A stretch of DNA of 64,000 nucleotides from Thermogutta sp039793925 (GCF_039793925.1 NZ_JBAMME010000343.1:13929-77928), one strand, 5' to 3'; positions 35,797 through 45,681 are shown, counted from the first letter of the stretch. The notes: generated by a model from the sequence alone, not told the origin. Program-made: numbers and translations.

Positions 35797-35831
35797 AAAA
35801 CACGGGACGGAGAAAATCGCTCCGTCCCGTG
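35797..35831 (-). terminator. Intrinsic terminator of the lipoprotein gene
   Basis: Perfect 12-bp arms CACGGGACGGAG (35801-35812) and CTCCGTCCCGTG (35820-35831) enclose a 7-base loop. Read on the minus strand, the stem is followed by TTTTCTG. It lies 40 bp beyond the stop of the minus-strand lipoprotein gene, so it should end the secretin-lipoprotein transcript. Confidence 0.85.
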
Positions 35832-35870
35832 AATGTGTTGGGCAATCTTTTTCGAAGCCGCCTGTAAGGA

Positions 35871-36512
35871 CTACCGTCGCCAGCCGCTGAAGCCGCGGTT
35901 CATGCCACGAAAGCCCGTTCCATACTGGCCGTCGAGGAGTGTGCTGTAGTACGCCGCCTCGCCTTCAATGGCGGAAAGCCCCTCCGTAAACGCCGGCGCC
36001 ACAACCACCCGCGCTTCCACCATCTCCCGATTGAGTCCAAGCTGAACGAGTTGATTGACGACGGTTTGTCGGCGGGCTTCGTCAAGCTGGGGATTTTCCC
36101 CCCGGGGTGATTCCTCTACTACCACGGGGAAAGGAACGTGCTCCAACCGCAGTGCCACAGAGAGCAGATGTTTTCGCCCCAGAGGTGTCAGATCGGCCGT
36201 CTCGCCCACAAATTCGTGATCGTAGAAGATGAAGTCCGCGGCTTCGGCATTGGTTTGCATCGTTTCCCAATGGGCATCGGTGACCTGTCCGAGCGGGAAC
36301 GGGCGATCGTAGACCGGTCCCATTTTGGCCTCGTGAGAGACCTTCGGCGTATGACAACCTACTACAAGCACCACGCTCAGCAGTCCCCAGCCCAGCCTGG
36401 CGAGGCGGTGCCATCCTCTTTCGTGAATCTCCGGCTGTTTGTAATGCGAACTGCGCTGCCGTTTCGATTGGCCCGCCGAGGCCATTGGGAGGATGCATTC
36501 ATGCCGGTTCAT
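35871..36512 (-). CDS. Putative lipoprotein downstream of a secretin
   Basis: A 213-aa protein whose N-terminus has a long basic leader, a hydrophobic stretch and a lipobox-like VVGC near residues 50-53. Of its body, I note DLTPLGRKHLLSVALRL and DEARRQTVVNQLVQLG, which resemble a CpaD/OmpA-like helix-strand pattern, but I cannot assign a family. It lies 110 bp downstream of the secretin gene on the same strand and shares a strong terminator, so it may be a pilotin or a periplasmic partner of the secretin. The start could also be the internal ATG at 36485. Confidence 0.55.
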   Translation of the reverse strand: MNRHECILPMASAGQSKRQRSSHYKQPEIHERGWHRLARLGWGLLSVVLVVGCHTPKVSHEAKMGPVYDRPFPLGQVTDAHWETMQTNAEAADFIFYDHEFVGETADLTPLGRKHLLSVALRLEHVPFPVVVEESPRGENPQLDEARRQTVVNQLVQLGLNREMVEARVVVAPAFTEGLSAIEGEAAYYSTLLDGQYGTGFRGMNRGFSGWRR

Positions 36513-36622
36513 GGCTTATCTCGCAATTCTTTCCTCAAATTATTTCTTGTTTCGGCTGAAAACTTTCTTCAATTCGAACGTGCGTTTTTCCGTTGCTGAA
36601 AAAACGACTCGTCTTTTTCGCC

Positions 36623-39556
36623 TCAGTCCCCATGGCCGTAGGGACCGGAGATGGTGGCCGGTCCCCCGGCGTTGTAGCGCCGACGGAGTCGTGGCCAAGT
36701 CGTGCTGTCGTATTCCTGAGTGGGTCGCCCTTCGAGATGGCCTTTCAGGTAAAACTCGTGGTTGGTCGGTTCAGTGACGTCGAAACCTGGCAGCGGCGGT
36801 ACTTCCTCCGGTTCCATCGGATGAACGATCTCCGGCGTGACCAGGATGATGAGCTCAGTTTCATTGCGGCTGAGACTGCGACGCCCGAAGATCTGATTGA
36901 AAATCGGCAGATCACCCCGGTTGTTGCCGGTCATGGAATCGTCCAGCAACCCGGCGATGGCCAGTGTCTGGCCTTCGCGCATTTCCACGGTGGTGGTGAC
37001 GGCACGGGTTCGCAAGCCCGGAGTGCCGTTTACCGTGTTTTGCCTATCGATCTGGCTGAATTCCGGGGCGACCTCCAAACGGATAAGGTCTTTATCAAGC
37101 ACGGTGGGCAGGAAGGTGATGATCGCTCCGTACGCGCGGAAGTCTGTGGTGACCGCTCCCACACCGTTAACACCGACGGCCGTGGGCACGGCAAACTCTC
37201 CGCCCGCGATGAAGGTGGCAGGACGGCCGCTGAGGGTGACTAGCGTCGGTTCACTGAGCAGGCGGACCACGCCATGCTCTTCCAGATAGTGCAGTCCAAA
37301 CTGGAGGTCCCCCCCATCAAAGTTGCCAATCACACTTGCTGAACCACCCGACGAGATATTCAACAGGGACTCGATAAGAAACTTCCCCTGGTCGAAGTTG
37401 AGGTGCATGTCCACGCCGAAGTTGCGGGCGGCTGTCCGATTGAGCTCAGCGATTTTCACCTTAAGGGCAACCTGCGGGGGACCGGGAATCCGCAGCATGT
37501 TGATCACCTGGATTGCCGGGAGGGTTTGGCCGGCTGCTTCCTGACCGACTGGGTCGGCCGCCCTCCCCTCGGCCACGCTCCGCCCCCGAACCAGTTCGCC
37601 CCGGATCACCGCCATGATCTGCGCGGCTTCGGCGGCATCGCGTGCCTGTCCTTTCACTACAAGCTTGTCGCCGACGACGATCAAATCCACTTTGCTTTCG
37701 GGGAATAACTTGGCAAGGTGTGATTCGAGAAGTTCATACCGTTCCACCTGGGTTTTCTCGACTTCCGGATCGGGGATGACCCGCACGAGATAGGTCACTG
37801 GGCGATAGCGGTCATCCTGGAACCAGAACGTCACGTGCGTGGCTCCCTGGCTTTTGCCCAGGATAGAAATCTCACGGGGTGTAAATTGAACCACGTCGCA
37901 GATGCTGGAATCCACCACCGCCGTACGGTACACGTCTACCTGCGTCCGCAGCAATTTGCTCCGCCGAACGATGACGGTCAGCTCGCCGGACTCCTCGATG
38001 ATTTCAAACGGGGTTGCCGCGGCTTCTGATTTTGGTTGCTCAGGCGCTGGCGTTGCAGAAACCGCAGGAGCCTCGGTTTGCAAGCCTGTCAAAGCAGTCG
38101 GCGTTTGTTTGCTGGAAGGGCTGAACTCCTTTACTTGAATCGACGAACGATTGGATGGTGCCGCCTGTCCGGCCATCTCACCCGAATCGCCCACGATCGA
38201 CGGCCGAACGGGACGAAGCGGCAGCGCGCTCTCAGAGGAATTGTCTTGGCTGAGAACCGGTTGCGTTGGCGCAGGTCGTGCTTCTTCCGCTTGCGCGAGC
38301 GAAGACGTTGTTGTCTGGTCAGCCAGAGAAGGCCGGGGTGTGACCACGCGCCATTGGGGGGTGGAATCCTCCGCTAGCGGGCTTCGTTTGAATGCGACAA
38401 TGTCGTTGTCGATAAATGTTACAAGGCCGTCACTATCGGAACTGCGTGGGGCCTGGTTTCGTTGCGGATCAGACGTCCGTCCCGGCCAGTCCCAGGCAGT
38501 GGCCACTGGTGATGAAACGGCCTGGGTTTCCGCCGCCTGTTGTGCCGTGCCGGTTGACGTGAGAACAATTGCCTGGGAGTTCGGAACGGCCTCCTCGCTG
38601 GTAGCCCGTGCCAGTTCGGGTGTCACCTCAGCCGGAACTCGCAGGACCGGCTGGTTATCCAGAAGGAAAGGGCGCACCGGGCGGCTGGCCGCCACCGCCC
38701 AGCTTTGGCTTACCTCCATATTTTCCCGGATTAATCGGAGGACACTCGGCGTGGTGCGCGGGATCCTGGGCGAAGCCGCACCCAGACCGGCCAGCGGTGA
38801 CTCGTCGCCTCCGACGTTGCCCTCCATATTATTATGAACGGCATGATTCCGAACCGCCAAAGGCGCATTGACAGCACGGACTCGCAGGACAATCTGTTGC
38901 TGCGATCCCGGTGTTTCCAGCACGATTCGGTGGGTGGGAGACGCCCCGTCACCTGTTCCGGCGCGCGCCACGACGGAATTCAGTCCGCCGCCTCTCGCTG
39001 ACGACTCGCCTTGTGTTGGGGACGACGCGGCACCCGTGGGGGCGAGACCACCGTTTTTGTCGGTCCGCTGTACTAGCGATTGAGGGGCCGCAGTTTGTGT
39101 TTGTTTTGCGGGGACTGCGGCTTTATCTTCGCTGACCCAGATCTCAGCGGGGACGCTTTCGAGGCTTTCTTCAATCCACACTTCTTCCGGCGAACCGGGA
39201 GAAACAACGGTCGCCTGTCGATTTTGGGCAGCCGGCTGGGAAATGGACGGTTCATCCGCCGGGGCTCGGATCCGCAACTGAATCGTGCTGCCCTCCGAAC
39301 TTGGTTCCGGAATCGCGGTGCCAGAGCTGTTGCTTTCCTCGGGCATCAGGGGGTGGACGTCGCCTACCTGGAGTTGAAGGCGCAACGGAGCCGGGGCTTG
39401 CGAATTGGAATTCGCTTCTTCCCCCTGTGCAGTAACGCGTCCCCACGCCCAAGCAAAGACGGTGGTGACGGCGGTGATCACACCGAAAGCGAAGAGAAAC
39501 GGCACGCCTGTGGCATCACGGCGAACCAAAATCGCACGCTGCGCTGCCTTGTTCAT
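36623..39556 (-). CDS. CpaC/RcpA-type secretin of a type II/IV (Tad) pilus system
   Basis: A 977-aa outer-membrane channel protein. A hydrophobic signal lies at about 18-40. Residues 45-530 or so are an unusually long Pro/Ser/Gln/Thr-rich, probably disordered region. Next comes the pilus-secretin N-terminal domain (LTVIVRRSKLLRTQVDVYRTAVVDSSICDVV, where short blocks match PF13629) and a BON-like repeat. The C-terminal secretin domain includes LLSEPTLVTLSGRPATFIAGGEF, VTTTVEMREGQTLAIAGLL and ETELIILVTPEIV. The extended linker is about half the protein. Apart from the adjacent lipoprotein, no tad/cpa ATPase or pilin gene is present in the window. Confidence 0.9.
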   Translation of the reverse strand: MNKAAQRAILVRRDATGVPFLFAFGVITAVTTVFAWAWGRVTAQGEEANSNSQAPAPLRLQLQVGDVHPLMPEESNSSGTAIPEPSSEGSTIQLRIRAPADEPSISQPAAQNRQATVVSPGSPEEVWIEESLESVPAEIWVSEDKAAVPAKQTQTAAPQSLVQRTDKNGGLAPTGAASSPTQGESSARGGGLNSVVARAGTGDGASPTHRIVLETPGSQQQIVLRVRAVNAPLAVRNHAVHNNMEGNVGGDESPLAGLGAASPRIPRTTPSVLRLIRENMEVSQSWAVAASRPVRPFLLDNQPVLRVPAEVTPELARATSEEAVPNSQAIVLTSTGTAQQAAETQAVSSPVATAWDWPGRTSDPQRNQAPRSSDSDGLVTFIDNDIVAFKRSPLAEDSTPQWRVVTPRPSLADQTTTSSLAQAEEARPAPTQPVLSQDNSSESALPLRPVRPSIVGDSGEMAGQAAPSNRSSIQVKEFSPSSKQTPTALTGLQTEAPAVSATPAPEQPKSEAAATPFEIIEESGELTVIVRRSKLLRTQVDVYRTAVVDSSICDVVQFTPREISILGKSQGATHVTFWFQDDRYRPVTYLVRVIPDPEVEKTQVERYELLESHLAKLFPESKVDLIVVGDKLVVKGQARDAAEAAQIMAVIRGELVRGRSVAEGRAADPVGQEAAGQTLPAIQVINMLRIPGPPQVALKVKIAELNRTAARNFGVDMHLNFDQGKFLIESLLNISSGGSASVIGNFDGGDLQFGLHYLEEHGVVRLLSEPTLVTLSGRPATFIAGGEFAVPTAVGVNGVGAVTTDFRAYGAIITFLPTVLDKDLIRLEVAPEFSQIDRQNTVNGTPGLRTRAVTTTVEMREGQTLAIAGLLDDSMTGNNRGDLPIFNQIFGRRSLSRNETELIILVTPEIVHPMEPEEVPPLPGFDVTEPTNHEFYLKGHLEGRPTQEYDSTTWPRLRRRYNAGGPATISGPYGHGD

Positions 39557-39741
39557 AGCTCCATCCCTGGGTTGTTGCGCCGATCGGGTCCGTGATCAGC
39601 GGCGGATATTTACTTGTGCAAAACTTAGGTCAATAACGTAGACGCCATGGATGTGGTTAACGATGTTTTCCAAACAGCAATCTCTGTGCTACCATGCAGT
39701 AGCCCGTTGTGTTCCCCTATTTCTCTCGGCAGTTCCCATGT

Positions 39742-40269
39742 TCAGTGAACCGGCTCCAGTTGAGGTTTTCCCTCTGCGGGCGATGGAGTCAGCGGTTTCG
39801 GCTCCGAAATACCGGGCTCCTGACTCCCTCGAGACATCCACGGAGGGAGTTTCAGGGCCGGATAGCGGTAAGGGCTATTGTACGCCGTCATCAACTGCTG
39901 GCTGTACAGCCCGGGCCAGTGATAGGTATATTGAGGCGGCACCGGAAACTTATAGCTCCCTCGGCACGTGCAGTTAAATCCTCCGACCGCTGACATGTAA
40001 CGTGCAAGGCACCCCTGATGGAAATGTCCGCAACAATCGCACGCCGGGCAGGCTGGGGAGAGCTCGATCGAGCTCCTCGCACCAGGAACGGCCGAGGAAA
40101 TCCCCGCTTCTTCAACGCTTGCTGGGGCCGACGCCGAGCCTGCCGAACTTTGCTCGGGCTCCGCCGCACGAAGGGCCCCCGAAACGTGCGGCCAGCTCAG
40201 ACTGATTGCTAACCCGATAAGAGGTAGCGCAGCCCAAACCGGCAACTTTGCATTCCATCTGGCCGACAC
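39742..40269 (-). CDS. Secreted Cys-rich hypothetical protein
   Basis: A 175-aa protein. I take the GTG at 40269 as start because AAGGAGGT stands just before it; upstream ATGs are overlapped by this ribosome-binding site. A signal peptide covers about 1-35. A central segment has eight cysteines in a short span (CPACDCCGHFHQGC and CTCRG), which could bind metal or form disulfides, followed by an aromatic Pro/Tyr-rich tail (FPVPPQYTYHWPGLYSQ). I recognise no enzyme family. It lies 185 bp beyond the secretin start on the same strand, so a link to the envelope is possible. Confidence 0.6.
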   Translation of the reverse strand: MSARWNAKLPVWAALPLIGLAISLSWPHVSGALRAAEPEQSSAGSASAPASVEEAGISSAVPGARSSIELSPACPACDCCGHFHQGCLARYMSAVGGFNCTCRGSYKFPVPPQYTYHWPGLYSQQLMTAYNSPYRYPALKLPPWMSRGSQEPGISEPKPLTPSPAEGKPQLEPVH

Positions 40270-40728
40270 GGCAACCTCCTTGGGGCCGATCATGATCGGC
40301 ACCTCTGGTCAACCCGGTGCAATCCCCACAAACGATTTCACGCTGCTGTTAAGCGTTATCGTCAAAAGCCCGTCCCCGCACCCAATTGAATCGGGATAAA
40401 TTCGTCAATCCGGGAGAGCAGAATTGCGACACCCTCGTTACAATCTATCCAGTTTCACGGTTGGGAATCTGGAAAAATTGCAGAAAGATTTTTAATTCGG
40501 AAAATAAGACGCGTACGCAGACGTGTTGACTGATGGCAGGCCGTAATTCCCTTTCCCAGTTTCCTGTTTGCTGCGGATGCTTGCCGTGAGCTCTCATAGA
40601 GGGTATAGTGACCGCACACTTTGGAATAAGTTTTCTGCCTCTGGGACAGGAGCCTGCTGGTTAGGACTGTTGGCTCCCCCGGCATCATGGCCCACCATTC
40701 GTTAGCCCACCGCGGAAGGAGATTCACC
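40270..40728. other. Intergenic region between divergent genes
   Basis: About 460 bp expected to carry two divergent promoters. The AAGGAGGT near 40271-40280 is the ribosome-binding site of the Cys-rich gene, and AAGGAG near 40717 that of the beta-helix gene. AT-rich patches occur near 40390-40400 and 40470-40505. No RNA gene is visible. Confidence 0.3.
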
Positions 40729-42838
40729 ATGTGCAAAGTCACTCCGCTGCTAACGTATTTAATTGGAACGTTCGTGGCAACAACGCTTGGTACGGGCACC
40801 ATCCTGGCTCAGGACTTTTATGTCTCACCGGATGGCAATGACAGTTGGTCGGGTAAACTGGCAGCCCCCAACGAGGCCAAGACCGATGGTCCGTTTGCCA
40901 CGCTTGCCCGAGCTCAACAGGCCGTTCGAGAACTCCGTCAAAAAGAACCTGATCGACAAACGCCGGTCGTGGTAAGCATTCGTGGGGGCCGGTATTTCCT
41001 GATTCAGGCTCTTCGATTCACCCCGGAGGATTCGGGCACCGAAAAGTCGCCCACGATTTACCAGGCTTACCCCAATGAACGACCAATCATTTCTGGTGGC
41101 GTTCCCTTGTCCGGCTGGAAAGTGGACGACGATGGCCGGTGGCATCTTGTTCTTGATGACGTGAAAAACGGAAAATGGGCGTTCGCCCAGCTTTTCGTCA
41201 ACGATCAGCGTCGCTACCGTCCCCGATTGCCCAAAAAGGGGTATTACACGATTGCGGAACGGGTGCCGCCCCCGGCCGAGAAACAGGCAGCCGGGGATGA
41301 CCGCATCCAATATACCGAAGCGGAATTCAATCCCCAATGGACCGATCTTGGCGACGTGGAAGTCAACATTTTCCACCAGTGGTCCATGTCCCGGATGCGG
41401 ATCGCCAGCATTGACCCGGAGAAAAAACTCGTCATCTTCCGCCGGGGCACCGGATTCGACTCCTATTGGGCCCAGTTTCTTAAAGGGTATCGTTACTACC
41501 TTGAAAATGTGAAGGAGGCTCTGACCGAGCCGGGCGAGTTTTACCTCGATTGCACGAAGGGTGAACTCACGTACATTCCCAAACCAGGCGAAGATCCGCA
41601 AACGGCGGACGTTGTGGCTCCGCGCCTGGAAAATCTGGTTATTTTTGCGTGTGACGGTGCCAACAAGCGGTGGGTGGAACACCTCCAATTTCACGGTCTC
41701 ATTTTCGCGCATTCCAACTGGGTTTGCCCAGATGATGGGCAGTTCTATCCTCAGGCAGAGGTGGGCCTGGATGGCGCGATCTCGGCAGTCGGGGCGAGGA
41801 ATGTCCTGTTCGACACCTGCGCGGTGGTTCATACCGGCACGTACGCCGTCGCATTCGGAGAGGGATGCCGCAATTGCCGGCTCGAAAACTGTGAACTCGT
41901 TGACCTAGGGGCAGGTGGCGTGAAGATTGGGCATGCCGGTTCGGCCAACTGGCAGGGGGCCAGTCAGCGACCCCAGGGCGAGGATGCGCTCGTCTCCCAC
42001 ATCACCGTGAAAAACTGCACGATTGCCCACGGCGGTCGCATCCATCCCGCAGCCGTGGGAGTTTGGATCGGGCATTCACCTTATAACACGATTGAACATA
42101 ACGACATCTTCGACTTCTATTACACGGGGGTTTCGGTGGGTTGGACGTGGGGATACGCGGAAAGCCCGGCCCACCACAACACGATCAATTACAACCACAT
42201 TTACAACATCGGACAGTATGTGCTTTCCGATATGGGGGGTGTGTACACTCTGGGTGTTTCGCCGGGAACTACCGTCAATCACAACAAGATCCACGATGTG
42301 TATTCATTCAGTTACGGTGGCTGGGGGTTGTACACGGACGAGGGCTCCACGCATATCGAGATGGCGTACAACCTTGTCTACCGCACAAAAACCGGGAATT
42401 TCCACCAGNNNNNNNNNNTTCGTGAACTCGATCGAGCATCAAATTGAGCGGACCCGCACGGAACCCCATATTTCGTTCTTCTTTGAGCGGAACGTTGTTG
42501 CCTGGGAGAACGACAGTCCGCTGCTGGGTAGCAACTGGAACGACAATAACTTCCGGATGGATTACAATCTATACTGGCACGGAGGAAAGCCGGTCCGTTT
42601 CCCGGGCAATCTGACCCTTGAAGAGTGGCAGAAGCAGCGTGGGCAGGATGTCCATTCGATCGTTGCTGATCCAAAATTTGTGGATCCCGCAAGCGAGGAT
42701 TACCGGCTTCAGCCGGATTCGCCGGCCTTTAAACTGGGATTTCAGGCGTTCGATCCACGGGAAGCTGGTCGAACCAGCCCTCCGGTGCTGACCGCCAACT
42801 TGCCGGAGGTGCCTGCTGGGTTGCCGAAGGGTGAATGA
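40729..42838 (+). CDS. Secreted right-handed beta-helix protein, broken by an assembly gap
   Basis: About 700 aa. The signal peptide runs to residue 27 or so (ILAQ), then DFYVSPDGNDSWSG, a hallmark start of parallel beta-helix (pectate-lyase-like) enzymes. Repeated Asn/His-rich coils follow (TVKNCTIAHGG, NTIEHNDIFDFYYTGVSVGW, TTVNHNKIHDVYS). Ten N at 42409-42418 interrupt it: codons end exactly at 42408 and resume exactly at 42419 (TTC), in what looks like a different frame only because of the placeholder length. AAGGAG precedes the ATG. It probably cleaves or binds a polysaccharide; the GH29 fucosidase gene follows 49 bp later, which suggests one operon. Confidence 0.85.
42409..42418. other. 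Assembly gap (ten N)
   Basis: An N run inside the beta-helix gene. The real missing length is unknown; codon phase on both sides requires a multiple of three. Confidence 0.99.
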
Positions 42839-42887
42839 CCGGCTACGAAAGCGAATCGAAACATCAATCATTTCGGGAGGGTCTGCT

Positions 42888-44642
42888 ATGCGTGTCAGTT
42901 GTATCCGCGTTGTTCTGGGATTGGTCCTGTGTGGTGTAGGGTTGGGATTTTTGGGTTCCGCCTCCTACGCGGAAGAGTCGCCATCCCAATGGACGGCACC
43001 GCCGGAGTCTCTCGCCAAGTGGCGGGCCATGAGGTTCGGGCTCTTCATTCACTGGGGGCCGGTCAGTATCAAGGGAACGGAGATTGGATGGTCTCGGGGA
43101 TCTCAGGTACCCATCGAAGAGTACGACAATCTCTACAAGCAATTCAATCCCACAAAATTTAATGCCGATGAGTGGGTGGCCACCGCCAAAGAGGCGGGCA
43201 TGAAGTACCTCGTGATCACCTCCAAGCACCACGACGGGTTCTGTCTGTGGGATTCGGAATACACCGATTACGACATCATGTCCACGCCGTTTAAACGGGA
43301 TGTGCTCAAAGAGCTTTCCGAGGCCTGTCGGCGCCAGGGAATTGTCTTCTGCACGTACCACTCCATTTGTGATTGGTACCATCCCGATTACCCACTCGGT
43401 TCCCCCGGCGGCAGAACGCGAAAGCCGAATCCCAATATGGATCGCTATGTTCAGTATCTCCACAACCAGACGGCGGAGATCATTCGGAAATATGGACCGC
43501 TGGGGGTGATGTGGTTCGACGGTGAGTGGGAAGAGCCCTGGACCCATGCGCACGGCCTGGCTCTGTACAAACACATTCGCACGCTCCAGCCTGATATTCT
43601 CATCAACAATCGCGTGGATAAAGGTCGTCGGGGCATGGAAGGAAGCACGGAGGGGCCCGATTTCGTTGGCGATTTTGATACGCCCGAACAGCGTGTCGGC
43701 ACATTCAATCGGGAACGTCCCTGGGAAACGTGCATGACAATCTGTCGCCAGTGGGCGTGGAAACCCAATGACGAGCTGAAAAGCCTCAGCGAGTGCCTGC
43801 AGATTCTTCTGCGGACGGTGGGCGGGGATGGCAATCTGCTGCTCAACGTGGGGCCTATGCCGGATGGCCGAATCGAGCCCCGCCAGGTGGAACGCCTCAA
43901 GGAAATCGGTGCCTGGCTGAGAAAATACGGCGATGGTGTCTACGGGACGCGTGGGGGGCCATTCAAACCCGGTTCGTGGGGAGCCTCGACCTGCAAAGAC
44001 AACAAGATTTATGTCTTCGTCTTCAATTGGCCACAGGAAGGTCCTCTCGTCCTCCCGGCGATCAATCAAAGGGTTCTGAGTGCTGTGGCGCGGACAGGGG
44101 GTGACCTCAAACTCGAACAAACCAACACGCAACTCGTGGTTCATCTTCCGCCAAAGGATCGCGACCCGCTGGTCACGGTGCTGGAGCTGACGGTGGAGGG
44201 ACAGGCCTTTGATATTCCGCCGGTGGCCGTGCCCGCCCTAAGCGGCGCGCTGAGTGTCGGGAAGCCCGCCAAAGCCTCAAACGTTTTTCAAAAGCAGGTG
44301 GCACAATTTGGACCACAAATGGCGGTGGATGATGATCCTGAGACCCGTTGGGCGACGGATGCCGGCACTCATACCGCGTGGCTGGAGGTCGATCTTCAGC
44401 GGCCCTGCAGTGTCAATCGGGCTGTCATCGAGGAGGCCTACGCCCCACGCGTCCAGCAATTCCAGATAGAATATGCGCAAGGGGATCAATGGATCCCCTG
44501 TTTCAAGGGAAGCAGGATCGGGGAACACGCCGAGTTTCGCTTCCCGGAGGTCATCGGGCAGCGGTTTCGCCTCAATATTCTAAAGGCAACAGAAGGGCCG
44601 ACGATCTGGGAATTTCAACTTTTCGGCAGGGAGCAAAAGTGA
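42888..44642 (+). CDS. Alpha-L-fucosidase, GH29, with discoidin-like C-terminus
   Basis: A 584-aa secreted glycoside hydrolase that removes alpha-L-fucose by a retaining mechanism. The signal peptide covers about 1-27. GH29 hallmarks are FGLFIHWGPVS, YLVITSKHHDGFCLWDS and the nucleophile D211 in VMWFDGEWE. The acid/base residue is not obvious from motifs. The C-terminal 130 residues have a discoidin/F5-8C pattern (MAVDDDPETRWATD, WLEVDLQRPC), likely a carbohydrate-binding module. CGGGAGGG lies 6 bp before the ATG. It follows the beta-helix gene by 49 bp and precedes the SpoU gene by 18 bp. Confidence 0.95.
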   Translation: MRVSCIRVVLGLVLCGVGLGFLGSASYAEESPSQWTAPPESLAKWRAMRFGLFIHWGPVSIKGTEIGWSRGSQVPIEEYDNLYKQFNPTKFNADEWVATAKEAGMKYLVITSKHHDGFCLWDSEYTDYDIMSTPFKRDVLKELSEACRRQGIVFCTYHSICDWYHPDYPLGSPGGRTRKPNPNMDRYVQYLHNQTAEIIRKYGPLGVMWFDGEWEEPWTHAHGLALYKHIRTLQPDILINNRVDKGRRGMEGSTEGPDFVGDFDTPEQRVGTFNRERPWETCMTICRQWAWKPNDELKSLSECLQILLRTVGGDGNLLLNVGPMPDGRIEPRQVERLKEIGAWLRKYGDGVYGTRGGPFKPGSWGASTCKDNKIYVFVFNWPQEGPLVLPAINQRVLSAVARTGGDLKLEQTNTQLVVHLPPKDRDPLVTVLELTVEGQAFDIPPVAVPALSGALSVGKPAKASNVFQKQVAQFGPQMAVDDDPETRWATDAGTHTAWLEVDLQRPCSVNRAVIEEAYAPRVQQFQIEYAQGDQWIPCFKGSRIGEHAEFRFPEVIGQRFRLNILKATEGPTIWEFQLFGREQK

Positions 44643-44660
44643 GGAGGACTTTTCCGGTTT

Positions 44661-45524
44661 ATGCCTCGCGAGGTGATTCGCGTCGAGTCGCTCGATGATC
44701 CACGTCTGGCTCCCTACCGCAACCTTCCCGAACGAACACTTCGTGGGGAATCAATCTTCATCACCGAAGGTTGGCTGGTCACCGAACGACTTCTCAAGAG
44801 CCAGTACGAAACAGAGTCCGTGCTTCTTTCCGAGGATTGTGCCGACCGATTTATCGACCAGATTCCTGCTTCCATCCCAGTTTATGTAGGCTGCCGAGAA
44901 CTTCTCTATCAAGTGGTGGGATACCAGTTCCATCAAGGTGTTCTTGCGGTCGGTAAGAGACGGATTCTACCGTCGGTCAAGGACGCGTTGCCGCCCCCCG
45001 AGAGGCCCGGACCGCTCCTTTTGGTTATCTGTCCGCAGATCACTAAGCCGGACAATATCGGCCTGGTTTTTCGATCGGCCGCCGCTTTCGGCGTCGATGC
45101 TGTCATTCTGGGGGAGCGCTGTGCGGAACCTTTTTCGCGGCGGATTCTCCGCGTTTCGATGGGAGCGGTCCTGCATTTACCCCTGGCGAAGACGAAGAAC
45201 CTTCGTACCGAGCTTGAGGCACTCAGGCGCGAATGGCGAGTGGAATTGGTGGCGACCGTGCTTGATCCCACCGCTGTAGCGCTCCCCGATTTCACTCCGC
45301 CTGAAAGGGCGGGACTGCTTTTGGGGCATGAGACAGAGGGGCTTTCCGAAGGCTGGGAGGACCTCTGTGATCATCGCGTCACGATTCCCATGTCGCCGCT
45401 CGTGGACTCGCTCAACCTGGGTGTAGCGGCCGGGGTGTTTCTTTATGAAATCCGGAGATCGACTCTATCCCGGCGCTGTCCCTCGGCACAGGGGCTACCG
45501 CTTCCATCGAGTTCCGATCGATGA
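44661..45524 (+). CDS. RNA methyltransferase, TrmH/SpoU family
   Basis: A 287-aa SPOUT-class methyltransferase expected to 2'-O-methylate a tRNA or rRNA ribose. The N-terminal domain (LRGESIFITEGWLVTERLL) matches the substrate-binding module. The knotted catalytic domain has the three motifs PDNIGLVFRSAAAFGVD, LLLGHETEGLSEGW and IPMSPLVDSLNLGVAAGVFLYE. The nucleotide target cannot be fixed from sequence. GAGGAGG lies upstream of the ATG. It is only 18 bp after the fucosidase, perhaps in the same transcript although functionally unrelated. Confidence 0.92.
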   Translation: MPREVIRVESLDDPRLAPYRNLPERTLRGESIFITEGWLVTERLLKSQYETESVLLSEDCADRFIDQIPASIPVYVGCRELLYQVVGYQFHQGVLAVGKRRILPSVKDALPPPERPGPLLLVICPQITKPDNIGLVFRSAAAFGVDAVILGERCAEPFSRRILRVSMGAVLHLPLAKTKNLRTELEALRREWRVELVATVLDPTAVALPDFTPPERAGLLLGHETEGLSEGWEDLCDHRVTIPMSPLVDSLNLGVAAGVFLYEIRRSTLSRRCPSAQGLPLPSSSDR

Positions 45525-45660
45525 CAATTCCATCCAGACCGCGTGCGTCCCACGGCTTTTTTTAGACTATGACGAAGCAGAAGGATTGTCGAGGCTGTCG
45601 CGGCTGACCTATCTCGCTTTTTATAACGATCTGTGAGAGGCTCAGGGCACATTTCTTCTA

Positions 45661-45681
45661 GGGGCAATTCATGAATTGCCC
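45661..45681. repeat. Palindromic intergenic repeat, copy A
   Basis: GGGCAATTC (45662-45670) and GAATTGCCC (45673-45681) are perfect inverted arms around AT. A near-identical palindrome occurs at 58533-58552, also between genes and also followed by a GCAGGTC(C/T)CTCC module. Confidence 0.8.

Noticed and set aside
45445..45636. 63-codon frame overlapping the end of the SpoU gene
   Set aside because: It overlaps the coding sequence of a certain gene and extends into repeat-bearing intergenic sequence.
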